A stretch of 60,449 nucleotides of DNA from Rhodobiaceae bacterium. Its GTDB lineage: Bacteria; Pseudomonadota; Alphaproteobacteria; RS24. A program made the position numbers and the translations under genes. Shown piece after piece: positions 29,805-37,924 of this stretch (positions within the stretch are counted from its first letter, which is position 1; each line of letters begins with the position of its first letter). A model generated the notes under the pieces. It searched no databases. It worked only from the letters and a program-made list of their open reading frames with translations, and was not told the DNA's origin. The stretch is from contig JABJKE010000021.1 in assembly GCA_018660505.1 (NCBI GenBank), positions 1-60,449 of the forward strand, in the 5' to 3' direction.

Positions 29805-31409
29805 TTAGAACTGGTTCATCGTATTGTCTTCGCCCGAAGCCAAGAGCGCCATGTCACCCGAGAAATACTCTTTGTGATCATCGCCAATGTTGGAGCCAGC
29901 CAAATCTTGGTGCTTGACCGAAGCCATGCCACGACGGATTTCTTTACGCTGCACATCGCGCACATAGGCCAACATGCCCAAATCGCCGAAATAGCCTTCC
30001 GACAGAACATCCGTTCCCAGAGCCGTATCGTGATAGGTCGGCAAAGTGATGAGATGGTGGAAGATACCCGCTTCGCGAGCGCCATCGGCTTGGAACGTTT
30101 GCACTTTGGCATCGGCTTCTGCTGCCAATTCGCTATCGTCGAACTTCACGTTCATCAGACCATTTGGCTCGGAAGCTGGGTCTGGATAGGCCGAGACGTC
30201 TTTGCCAGCCGCCACCCATTCCGCATGCACTTGATTGCGGAAGTTCAGTGTCCAGTTAAAGCTTGGCGAGTTGTTGTAAACCAATTTGGCGTTTGGAATG
30301 GCTTCGCGAATGCGCGAGACCATGCCGCCGATTTGGGCAACATTTGGTTTCTCGGTTTCAATCCACAGCAAGTCCGCGCCGTTTTCCAAAGCGGTGATGC
30401 AATCCAAGACACAACGATCTTCGCCCGTGCCGTCTTTAAACGCATAAAGACCATTTGGCAGACGAACCGGTTTCATGGTTTTGCCGCCTTGCGTAATCAC
30501 TGTCTCGCCTTGCTTGATGCCAGACAGGTCAGAGACTTCTTCGAGTTGCAAGAAAGCATTATATTGGTCGGCCATATCGCCAGGCGTGTGCGACACAGGA
30601 ATTTTTTGGGTCAGACCCGCACCGAGGCTATCGGTACGCGCAACGATGACGCCATTGTCGACACCCAGCTCGAGGAACGCATAACGCACAGCGTTGATTT
30701 TCGAGAGGAAGTCTTCGTGCGGCACGGTCACTTTACCATCTTGGTGGCCGCACTGTTTGGCGTCCGACACTTGGTTTTCAATCTGAATGCAGCAAGCGCC
30801 CGCTTCAATCATCTTCTTGGCCAGCAAATAAGTGGCTTCTTCATTGCCAAAGCCGGCATCGATATCGGCGATAATCGGCACAACATGCGTCTCATGATTG
30901 TCGATGGCCGCCAGCGCCGCATCGACGTCGCCGCCATTGGCCCGCGCGTCGTCTAGGTCGACAAACAGATGGCGCAATTCGCGCGCATCGGCCTGACGCA
31001 AGAACGTGTAAATTTCTTCGATGAGGCTTGCGACCGATGTTTTCTCATGCATCGACTGATCTGGCAGAGGGCCAAATTCTGAGCGCAGCGCGGCAACCAT
31101 CCAACCGGACAGATAGACGTAAGATTTATCGGTGGTTTTACGGTGACGCTTTACCGCCATCATCATTTGCTGCGCGGTGAAACCATGCCAGCAACCCAAA
31201 GATTGGGTGTATTGGCTGCTATCGCCATCATAATCGGCCATATCTTTACGCATGATATCGGCGGTGTAGCGCGCCACATCGAGACCGGTTTTAAAGCGGT
31301 TTTGAACTTCCATGCGCGCGGCATATTCTGGGTTAATGGCGGCCCAAGCAGACCCACCGGTTTTGATTGTTGCGGCTTTTTGCGCAACCAAATCACTATA
31401 TTTCGTCAT
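29805..31409 (-). CDS. aceA: Isocitrate lyase (long form)
   Basis: Splits isocitrate to glyoxylate and succinate, the entry of the glyoxylate shunt for growth on acetate or fatty acids. 534 residues from the ATG at 31409 (MTKYSDLVAQ), with GAGG upstream; an in-frame start 13 codons earlier is less likely. Catalytic loop KQCGHQDGKVTVPHEDF (about 232-248), IVPIIADIDAGFGNEEATY and VARTDSLGAGLT. The KQCGH form and extra length mark the subgroup seen in Pseudomonas and many alphaproteobacteria, unlike the 430-residue E. coli enzyme. Malate synthase is not in the window. Divergent from its likely regulator. Confidence 0.96.
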   Translation of the reverse strand: MTKYSDLVAQKAATIKTGGSAWAAINPEYAARMEVQNRFKTGLDVARYTADIMRKDMADYDGDSSQYTQSLGCWHGFTAQQMMMAVKRHRKTTDKSYVYLSGWMVAALRSEFGPLPDQSMHEKTSVASLIEEIYTFLRQADARELRHLFVDLDDARANGGDVDAALAAIDNHETHVVPIIADIDAGFGNEEATYLLAKKMIEAGACCIQIENQVSDAKQCGHQDGKVTVPHEDFLSKINAVRYAFLELGVDNGVIVARTDSLGAGLTQKIPVSHTPGDMADQYNAFLQLEEVSDLSGIKQGETVITQGGKTMKPVRLPNGLYAFKDGTGEDRCVLDCITALENGADLLWIETEKPNVAQIGGMVSRIREAIPNAKLVYNNSPSFNWTLNFRNQVHAEWVAAGKDVSAYPDPASEPNGLMNVKFDDSELAAEADAKVQTFQADGAREAGIFHHLITLPTYHDTALGTDVLSEGYFGDLGMLAYVRDVQRKEIRRGMASVKHQDLAGSNIGDDHKEYFSGDMALLASGEDNTMNQF

Positions 31410-31621
31410 CACACTATCCTCATAAAAGGGTTTCGGTGAAAGTGACATACAACCATGACACCGGCTTGTCGAGTGAATCCCAAGCTATTGAAAATATTAA
31501 AGTAAAAAAGTTTACACAAATTGTCATAATTTTTGTAATATATGTAAACCTTGTAAACTTTTGAGCCGGCTATAGCCCATTAAACTAGGGATAAGCCGTT
31601 GATTTATAAAGAGGATAGCGC
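31410..31621. promoter_or_regulatory. aceA/regulator divergent region with GTTTACA boxes
   Basis: AT-rich 212-base spacer. It holds three copies of GTTTACA: forward at 31510-31516, reverse at 31543-31549 and 31552-31558. The outer pair form the inverted repeat AAAGTTTACA...TGTAAACTTT. This is a fitting operator for the adjacent ImmA/IrrE-type regulator, whose relatives control aceA from nearby boxes. GAGGATA for the regulator lies at 31610-31616. Confidence 0.6.
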
Positions 31622-33064
31622 ATGGTCGATTCCGGTCGCTTAGTTGAGAAAAAACTGTTTGCTGGCGCCCGCGTGCGCCGTCTGCGCCGCGAGCAGAGGC
31701 TGACGCAGGCCGCCATGGCCGAGGCTTTGGGCATTTCCACCAGCTATCTCAATCTGATTGAACGCGACCAGCGCCCCATCTCGGCACAGATTCTTTTGCA
31801 ATTGGTCGATGTCTTCGATATTGACCCGCGCGGCTTGGCTGGCGACGAAGAAGCCCGCGCCCAAACCCAATTACACGAAGTCTTCTCGGACCCGATGTTT
31901 CGAGACACCCCTTTATCGAAAGCCGAGCTGAAAGACCTTGCCGCCGCCAGCCCGGCTGCCGCCGATGCGGTGGCGCGGCTCTACCAAGAGATGCTGCAAA
32001 GCCGCGCTTCCAACGCGCTTTTGGCCGAGCAATTAGAGGGTAGCGACGCCAGCGAAACGCAAGGCGCTGGCATGGCGCTCGATGAAGTGCGCGATTTCAT
32101 TGTCGCGCAGAATAATTATTTCCCCGTCCTCGACGAAGAAGCCGAGACCCTGCATGAAGCCGTGATGGCGGAATATGACGAGCCCTATTTGGCGTTGCGG
32201 GCGCGCCTCGAGCAGCGCCATAATGTGAAAACCCGCATCGCCCCCGTCGAGGTGATGGACAATACGCTGCGCCGCTACGACCGCCATCGCCAGACGATAT
32301 TTCTATCCGAACTGCTCGACCAACCGGGACGCTCGTTTCAGCTGGCTTATCAATTGGCCTATTTTGAGCAGATACCCAATATTGAGACCATATTGGTCAG
32401 CTCTGGCATGGCGAGCGAGGAAGTGCGCACGGTGGCGCGCATTTCGCTGGCCAATTATTTCGCCGCCGCCGCGCTGATGCCCTATGAGGCATTTTTAAAA
32501 ACCGCCACCGCCAATCAATATGACATCACTTTATTGGCGCGCCGTTTTGGCACCAGCTTCGAGCAAGTGTGCCATCGGCTCACCACCTTGCAGCGCCCGG
32601 GCGCGCGCGGCATTCCGTTTTTTCTCATCCGAGTGGATAATGCGGGCAATATATCGAAACGCTTTTCGGCCGGCGGTTTTCATTTCGCCCGCTTTGGCGG
32701 CACTTGCCCGCGCTGGCATGTGCATGATGCGTTTCGCATTCCGGGCCAGATTAACACCCAGACCGTGCAGATGGAGGATGGCACGCGCTATCTGTCGATT
32801 GCCCGCACGGTGAGCCGCGATAATTCGGGCTTTGGCGTGCCCGATAATCAATTTGCCATTGCCATGGGATGCGAGATTAAACATGCCGATAAGCTGATTT
32901 ATGCGCGCGGCATGAATACGCAAAACCCGACGGGTGACACGCCCATCGGGGTCAACTGTCGGCTTTGCGAGCGTCGCGATTGCAACCAACGCGCCACGCC
33001 GTCGATCCATCGGGCGCTGCGGCTCGATGAACATGTGCGCGGGCTCTCGCCGTTTGATTTTTGA
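31622..33064 (+). CDS. Short-chain acyl-CoA regulator (XRE-ImmA/IrrE-DUF2083, ScfR/RamB type)
   Basis: Transcription factor of 480 residues. N-terminal XRE helix-turn-helix (about 13-70, GARVRRLRREQRLTQAAMAEALGIS), a central ImmA/IrrE-like domain (about 165-285), and a DUF2083 C-terminus with CRLCERRDC (about 445-453). The HExxH of active ImmA/IrrE peptidases is absent (LAYQLAYFE), as in regulators of this group, so the domain is probably a ligand sensor. Relatives (RamB, ScfR) control isocitrate lyase, malate synthase and propionate genes in response to acyl-CoA. Sits head to head with aceA. Confidence 0.88.
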   Translation: MVDSGRLVEKKLFAGARVRRLRREQRLTQAAMAEALGISTSYLNLIERDQRPISAQILLQLVDVFDIDPRGLAGDEEARAQTQLHEVFSDPMFRDTPLSKAELKDLAAASPAAADAVARLYQEMLQSRASNALLAEQLEGSDASETQGAGMALDEVRDFIVAQNNYFPVLDEEAETLHEAVMAEYDEPYLALRARLEQRHNVKTRIAPVEVMDNTLRRYDRHRQTIFLSELLDQPGRSFQLAYQLAYFEQIPNIETILVSSGMASEEVRTVARISLANYFAAAALMPYEAFLKTATANQYDITLLARRFGTSFEQVCHRLTTLQRPGARGIPFFLIRVDNAGNISKRFSAGGFHFARFGGTCPRWHVHDAFRIPGQINTQTVQMEDGTRYLSIARTVSRDNSGFGVPDNQFAIAMGCEIKHADKLIYARGMNTQNPTGDTPIGVNCRLCERRDCNQRATPSIHRALRLDEHVRGLSPFDF

Positions 33065-33106
33065 GCGCCGATTGACGCGACAAACCCCACATTGTAGGAA
33101 GAAGAC

Positions 33107-34630
33107 ATGAGCGAGCAATCACCCGGCCAAGCCCCTTCCAAGCGGCAAGCCAAAAAGCAGAAAAAATTCAAGCCCAAGGCGCGCACCCCCCGCGGGCTTC
33201 GCGATATGGCGGGCGATGAGCTGCGCCTGCAAAACCACATGATTGCCACCATCGCGCAAGTTTATGAAAGCTATGGCTTTGGCGAGCTGGACACATCGGC
33301 TTTTGAATATGCCGATGCGTTGGGCAAATTTTTACCCGATGACGACCGCCCCAATGAAGGCGTGTTTTCGCTCGAAGATGACGACGGGCAATGGATGAGC
33401 TTGCGCTATGACCTGACCGCCCCACTGGCGCGCTATGTGGCCGAGCATTATGACCGCTTGCCCAAGCCCCTGCGCCGCTTTCAATTCGGCCCCGTCTGGC
33501 GCAATGAAAAACCAGGCCCTGGGCGCTATCGTCAATTCATGCAAATCGATGCTGACACGGTGGGCGCGGCCAACCAGGCCGCCGATGCCGAAATTTGCAT
33601 GATGGCCGCCGATTGCATGGAAGCGCTAGGGCTCGAGCGGGGCGATTATGTGGTGCGGATTAACAATCGTAAAATTATGGATGGGCTGTTGGTCGCCATC
33701 GGGCTTGACCCCGCAGCAGAAGATTATGAGGCCACGCGGCTGACGATTTTGCGCGCCATGGATAAAATGGACCGGCTTGGGCTCGACGCGGTGAAAGCGC
33801 TTTTGGGCGATGGCCGCAAAGATGACAGCGGCGATTTTACCAAGGGCGCCCAATTGACGCCAGAGCAAATCGACAAAGTGGCGCAAATGGTCGCCATCGA
33901 CGCCAAAGACAGAGACCACGCGCTCGACGCCATGGCAGAACTCGTGGGCGATACGGATTTGGGGCAACAAGGGCTCGCGGAATTGCGCGATATGGCGACG
34001 CTGTTCGCAACGCTTGGCTATGGCGAAGACCGCTTGGCGATTGACCCCAGCATTGTGCGCGGGCTGGGCTATTACACCGGACCGGTTTACGAGATTGAAC
34101 TGACTTTTGAAGCCCACGATGAGAACGGCGAGCTGGCGCGTTTCGGCTCGGTCGGCGGCGGAGGGCGCTATGATGATTTGGTCAAACGATTTAAAGGCAT
34201 TGAAATTCCTGCCACTGGCATTTCCATCGGCGTCAGCCGTTTGGCGGCCGCACTCACCCTATTGGGCAAAGCCGGGGCGGGCCAGCCGGATGATTTAATT
34301 GTCGTGACCGTGATGGATAAAGAAACCCGGCCGCAGCTGATGGCTTTGGTGCGCGAATTGCGCCAGCAAGGCCTGCGCGCCGAGCTTTATATGGGCGATA
34401 GCGCCATGAAAGCGCAATTGCGCTATGCCGACGCGCGCGGCGCGCGATTTGTCGTCATCGAAGGCGAAGACGAACGCGCCGCTGGCGAAGTGACCATTAA
34501 AGACCTGCAATTGGGCAAAGAAAAATCGGCCGAAATTGACGATAACGCCGAATGGCGCGCCTCTGAACACGCGCAGCAGCAAGTGTCGCGCGACGATTTA
34601 GCGAGCCGACTGAAAGAGCTGACTTCATAA
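33107..34630 (+). CDS. hisS: Histidyl-tRNA synthetase, divergent alphaproteobacterial type
   Basis: Charges tRNA-His. 507 residues, longer than the about 425 of the usual bacterial enzyme, with a basic 27-residue N-terminal extension and a roughly 60-residue insert. Motif 2 reads RFQFGPVWRNEKPGPGRYRQF then MQIDADTVG (about 124-153), and the histidine-A region reads IVRGLGYYTGPVYEIEL, both departing from the canonical forms (FRHERPQKGRYRQFHQ, RGLDYYT). These changes are those of the alphaproteobacterial HisRS that co-evolved with a tRNA-His lacking G-1. It lies upstream of its paralogue hisZ. Confidence 0.93.
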   Translation: MSEQSPGQAPSKRQAKKQKKFKPKARTPRGLRDMAGDELRLQNHMIATIAQVYESYGFGELDTSAFEYADALGKFLPDDDRPNEGVFSLEDDDGQWMSLRYDLTAPLARYVAEHYDRLPKPLRRFQFGPVWRNEKPGPGRYRQFMQIDADTVGAANQAADAEICMMAADCMEALGLERGDYVVRINNRKIMDGLLVAIGLDPAAEDYEATRLTILRAMDKMDRLGLDAVKALLGDGRKDDSGDFTKGAQLTPEQIDKVAQMVAIDAKDRDHALDAMAELVGDTDLGQQGLAELRDMATLFATLGYGEDRLAIDPSIVRGLGYYTGPVYEIELTFEAHDENGELARFGSVGGGGRYDDLVKRFKGIEIPATGISIGVSRLAAALTLLGKAGAGQPDDLIVVTVMDKETRPQLMALVRELRQQGLRAELYMGDSAMKAQLRYADARGARFVVIEGEDERAAGEVTIKDLQLGKEKSAEIDDNAEWRASEHAQQQVSRDDLASRLKELTS

Positions 34631-34667
34631 ATTGTGATTTAATGCCTTTTTAGTCTAGTATTTATTC

Positions 34668-34735
34668 AAAATGAACTTCATTTTTAGTAAATATATAAAA
34701 TATACTTCATTTTAATTGACATATGAACTTCATAT
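34668..34735 (+). promoter_or_regulatory. Triple palindromic operator upstream of HTH-hisZ
   Basis: Three odd-centred palindromes precede the fusion gene. Box A, AAAATGAACTTCATTTT, is a perfect 17-mer (34668-34684). Box B, AAAATATACTTCATTTT, has two mismatches in its left arm (34697-34713). Box C, ATATGAACTTCATAT, is a perfect 15-mer (34721-34735). Core: ATGAA-C-TTCAT; centres at 34676, 34705 and 34728. Box C fills the gap between -35 and -10, the classic place for a repressor. The obvious candidate binder is the HTH domain encoded immediately downstream. Confidence 0.75.
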
Positions 34736-34744
34736 CGCTAAATT
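34716..34744 (+). promoter_or_regulatory. Sigma-70-type promoter giving a leaderless HTH-hisZ mRNA
   Basis: TTGACA (34716-34721), 17-base spacer, TAAATT (34739-34744). Six bases further is the A of the ATG at 34751, so the predicted first base is the start codon. No ribosome site precedes the ATG, in agreement. The -10 is only a 4/6 match. Confidence 0.6.
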
Positions 34745-34750
34745 TGGCCT

Positions 34751-36112
34751 ATGGAAGAGAAACCACAAGCCAATTTGGGCGCTGCCCCCACCCGTTCCCA
34801 AACCCGCTTAAGCTCCGCTAGCGGCGTGATTGACGCTCTGGGCGGCACGAAAACCGTTGCGGATATATTGGGCGTCGGGCAATCATCGGTTTCCAATTAT
34901 CGAAAATTGGGGTTTCCCGCCCGCAGTCACTTCATCTTGTCGAAACTTTGCGCCGAGCGCGGGCTGGATGTGGCGGATGCGGTTTTTGGCGGCATTCGAC
35001 TAACCCCGCTTGCCAGCGCGCGCGCGGCCGCGGCTGTGCCGCAAACCAAGGCTTTGGATATTTTGACGCGTCAGGGCTTCAAGCCTTTGGCTACGCCCGT
35101 TTTGCAGCCCGCCGCGCCCTTTATCGATCGGATGGGCGAAGAAATGCGCCGTCGTTTGTTTACCTTCACCGACCCGGCCGGGGAACAGCTTTGCTTGCGG
35201 CCCGATTTGACCATTCCAACCGCCCTCGCCTACTTAGCCCAAGACGGCAGCACAGGCGGCGTGAAAAAATACGCCTATGAAGGCATCGCCTTTCGCTATC
35301 AATCGCGCGGCGCGGGCAAGCCTGAAGAGTTTACCCAAGCGGGCATTGAGATTATCGGCGGCGCCATGTCGGGGCCTGAAAGCGATAGCGATGACGCCAC
35401 AATATTGCGCGACGTGATGCGCGCGGTGGAAGCCTTGGGCGTGCCCCAATACCAAATTCGCCTCAATCATTTCGCCATGCTGCCCTTGTTTTTACAAGGC
35501 CTCGGCCTCACAAGCCGCGCCGTGGCGCGGCTGACGCGCGCCTATCATCAGAGCGCCAATTTTGAAACCGTCATCGCCCTGATGGTCGACGAAGAGGCCC
35601 GCCCGCTGGCTGCAGACACAAGCCCCTCGGTCAATTTAGCTGGACCGATTATTGCGGGCCGCTCGCCGCAAGACATTCAAACCCGCATCGACCGCTTGCG
35701 CGAAGACGCCAATGGCGGCCTTACCCAAGCGCAGGCCGGCACGATACTGCGGTTCTTGAAGTTAACCGGCCCGCTGGAAGAAGTGCTGCAAGACATGCGC
35801 CAATTGGCTCCCGACGCCGATCTCTCCAGCGTCACTGATTATTGGCGGGCGCTTGGCGAGAGCTTGTCCCTGGATAAATTGCCGGCCACGCTCACCCTCT
35901 CGGGCGGGCGCAAGATGGCCTATTACACGGGGCTCGCCTTCGAGCTTTTCGTGCCCGCCCTCGGCCAGCAAAGCGTCATCGCGGCGGGCGGGCGCTATGA
36001 TGATTTACTGCAGGCCTTGGGCGCCGCGCGCCCACTGGGTGCCGTGGGCGGCGCTTTGGCGCTCGAACGCGTCGAGGCGGCCGCGCAATTGCAAAAAGGG
36101 GCGCGCCCATGA
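34751..36112 (+). CDS. hisZ: HTH-HisZ fusion: ATP phosphoribosyltransferase regulatory subunit with N-terminal DNA-binding domain
   Basis: 453 residues; HisZ alone is usually about 330-390. Residues 95-453 are HisZ, a catalytically dead relative of HisRS: CLRPDLTIPTALAYL, YEGIAFRYQSRGAGKPEEFTQAGIEIIG (about 179-206), and GGRYDDLLQALG near 418. Residues 23-75 are a Cro/YdaS-like helix-turn-helix: VIDALGG, TKTVADILG, then a recognition helix SSVSNYRKLG and PARSHFILSKLCAERGLD. There is no frameshift or stop at the join. HisZ binds HisG and confers histidine feedback. With palindromes at its own promoter, it is likely an autorepressor too (inference). Overlaps hisG by 4 bases (ATGA). Confidence 0.9.
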   Translation: MEEKPQANLGAAPTRSQTRLSSASGVIDALGGTKTVADILGVGQSSVSNYRKLGFPARSHFILSKLCAERGLDVADAVFGGIRLTPLASARAAAAVPQTKALDILTRQGFKPLATPVLQPAAPFIDRMGEEMRRRLFTFTDPAGEQLCLRPDLTIPTALAYLAQDGSTGGVKKYAYEGIAFRYQSRGAGKPEEFTQAGIEIIGGAMSGPESDSDDATILRDVMRAVEALGVPQYQIRLNHFAMLPLFLQGLGLTSRAVARLTRAYHQSANFETVIALMVDEEARPLAADTSPSVNLAGPIIAGRSPQDIQTRIDRLREDANGGLTQAQAGTILRFLKLTGPLEEVLQDMRQLAPDADLSSVTDYWRALGESLSLDKLPATLTLSGGRKMAYYTGLAFELFVPALGQQSVIAAGGRYDDLLQALGAARPLGAVGGALALERVEAAAQLQKGARP

Positions 36113-37107
36113 GCCAACTTATCCTCGCCGTGCCCTCGAAGGGTCGCCTCGAAGAAAGCGCCTCCGCTTTATTTACCAAGGCGGGCATCGGGTTAAACCG
36201 CGCCGGCGCGCGCGGCTATACCGGCACCATCCAAGGCATCGAACAAATCGAGGTGCAATATCTCTCGGCCTCGGAAATCGCCGCCCGCCTGGCCGATGGC
36301 TCCATTCACTTTGGCATTACGGGCGAAGATTTATTGCGCGAAGAAGTGCCCGATTTGGTTAGCGCCGTGCAGCTTGTGCTGGGCTTGGGCTTTGGCCGCG
36401 CCGATGTGGTGGTGGCCATTCCCGATGGCTGGGTGGATGTTCGCACGATGGCGGATTTGGCCGAAGTGGCGGCCGAGTTTCGCGCCAAACACGCCAAGCG
36501 CCTGCGGGTCGCCACTAAATATACCAATCTCACGGCAGATTTTTTCGCCGAGCACGGGGTAACCGATTATAAATTGGTCGAAAGCTTTGGCGCCACCGAA
36601 GCCGCCCCCAATTCCGGCGCAGCTGAAGCCATTGTCGATATCACCTCGACGGGTGCCACGCTGGTGGCCAATCAATTGCGCATCCCCGACGACGGCGTGA
36701 TGCTGCAAAGCGAAGCCAATTTGGCCGCCTCCCTGAAAGCCAATTGGGACGAGACCGCACGTGCCACCAGCAAGCGATTGCTGTCGCGTTTGGCCGCCTA
36801 TAATCGGGCGCAAGAATTAGTGCATGTTACGATATCCGCCAAACGCGGCATGGCAGAGCCTGTGCTTCAAAGCGATACAATCGCCGCTTTGGGGCAAGAT
36901 TTTGGCGCCGTAGAAGACCATTATTTTGCCGGCGCCACCTCCACGGGCGGTAGTTTTTATGGCTTCCAACTGCCGCTTGAAAACCAAGATGGGTTTATTG
37001 AAGCGATGCTGCAAAAAGGCTTTTCGCAAGCCAGTGTGTCGAAGCTCGACTTTGTTTATGAAAGCCGCAATGCGCTTTACGAACGGCTTCTCGGCGCCGT
37101 ATTGTAA
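36109..37107 (+). CDS. hisG: ATP phosphoribosyltransferase catalytic subunit
   Basis: First step of histidine synthesis: ATP plus PRPP to phosphoribosyl-ATP. 332 residues, about 100 more than the short HisZ-dependent form (about 210-230). The catalytic part (about 1-225) has AVPSKGRLEESA, FGITGEDLLREEVPD, LRVATKYTNLTADFF and the PRPP loop EAIVDITSTGATLVANQL. The extra C-terminal part (about 232-332, ELVHVTISAKRGM ... VSKLDFVYESRNALYERLL) is about the size of the long-form regulatory domain, yet HisZ is present. I recall similar long HisG with HisZ in Bradyrhizobium relatives. Coupled to hisZ by ATGA. Confidence 0.93.
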   Translation: MSQLILAVPSKGRLEESASALFTKAGIGLNRAGARGYTGTIQGIEQIEVQYLSASEIAARLADGSIHFGITGEDLLREEVPDLVSAVQLVLGLGFGRADVVVAIPDGWVDVRTMADLAEVAAEFRAKHAKRLRVATKYTNLTADFFAEHGVTDYKLVESFGATEAAPNSGAAEAIVDITSTGATLVANQLRIPDDGVMLQSEANLAASLKANWDETARATSKRLLSRLAAYNRAQELVHVTISAKRGMAEPVLQSDTIAALGQDFGAVEDHYFAGATSTGGSFYGFQLPLENQDGFIEAMLQKGFSQASVSKLDFVYESRNALYERLLGAVL

Positions 37108-37110
37108 GCC

Positions 37111-37857
37111 ATGGGACTTATCGCTGCGATGATTGTGCTGGCCAGCCTCGGCACCGCCTTTTTGTCGAGTATTTTTGGCATGTTGGGCGGGCTTATTCTC
37201 ATGGGGCTCTTGGCCAGCCTTTTGCCCATCGGGGCGGCGATGGTTTTACATGGGCTCATTCAGCTTACCTCCAATGGCTATCGCGCTTGGCTGAACCGTC
37301 GCGATATCGTCTGGCCGATTGTCGCCAGCCTGTTTATCGGCAATGTCATCGCGCTGGGAGGTCTGGCCTTTGTTTCATTTTCGCCAGAGCGCACCAGCGT
37401 GTTATTGGCGCTGGGGCTTTTGCCCTATGTGGCCTGGGCTTTGCCAAAAAACTTGGCCTTGGATGTCGCGCGCAAACCCATTGGCATTTTCGCGGGCATG
37501 GTGGTGGTTGCCACCAACCTCTTGGCAGGGGTCGGCGGGCCGCTTTTGGATGTGTTTTTTCAGCGCGTCCTTCTCACCCGCCATCAAGTGGTGGCCACCA
37601 AAGCCGTGGCGCAAAGTCTTGGGCATTTGTCGAAAATTATTTTCTATGGCGGGCTGGTTGCCACCGCCTCGCGACAAGATTGGCCGAGCCTCTGGCTATT
37701 GGGCGCCGCCATGGCGGCTTCTGTGCTGGGCACGCGCGCCGGCAAACGGGTGCTGGACAATATGCAAGACGCGACGTTTTTTAATTGGACGCAGAGGATT
37801 CTGCTGAGCGTGGGCGCGGTTTTGATTGCCCGTGCGCTGTATCTTTGGCAGGGCTAA
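37111..37857 (+). CDS. TauE/SafE (TSUP) family permease
   Basis: 248-residue inner-membrane protein with about eight hydrophobic segments and little else; a likely exporter or uptake system for sulfite, sulfonates or other small organic anions. It shows the two-repeat TSUP layout: GMLGGLILMGLLASLLPIGAAMVLHGLIQ in the first half and VVATNLLAGVGGPLLDVFFQR with KAVAQSLGHLSKI in the second. Starts three bases after hisG, so co-transcribed, but no metabolic link to histidine is evident. Confidence 0.82.
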   Translation: MGLIAAMIVLASLGTAFLSSIFGMLGGLILMGLLASLLPIGAAMVLHGLIQLTSNGYRAWLNRRDIVWPIVASLFIGNVIALGGLAFVSFSPERTSVLLALGLLPYVAWALPKNLALDVARKPIGIFAGMVVVATNLLAGVGGPLLDVFFQRVLLTRHQVVATKAVAQSLGHLSKIIFYGGLVATASRQDWPSLWLLGAAMAASVLGTRAGKRVLDNMQDATFFNWTQRILLSVGAVLIARALYLWQG

Positions 37858-37924
37858 ACCGCAGGCATCGCCGCCGCGTCACGGCCATTCGTTTGGCGCG
37901 TAATTTAGCAGCCCGCATCCGCAT

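Noticed and set aside
29796-30956. 386-codon open frame on the plus strand
   Set aside because: Antisense shadow of aceA; composition biased and no recognisable domain.
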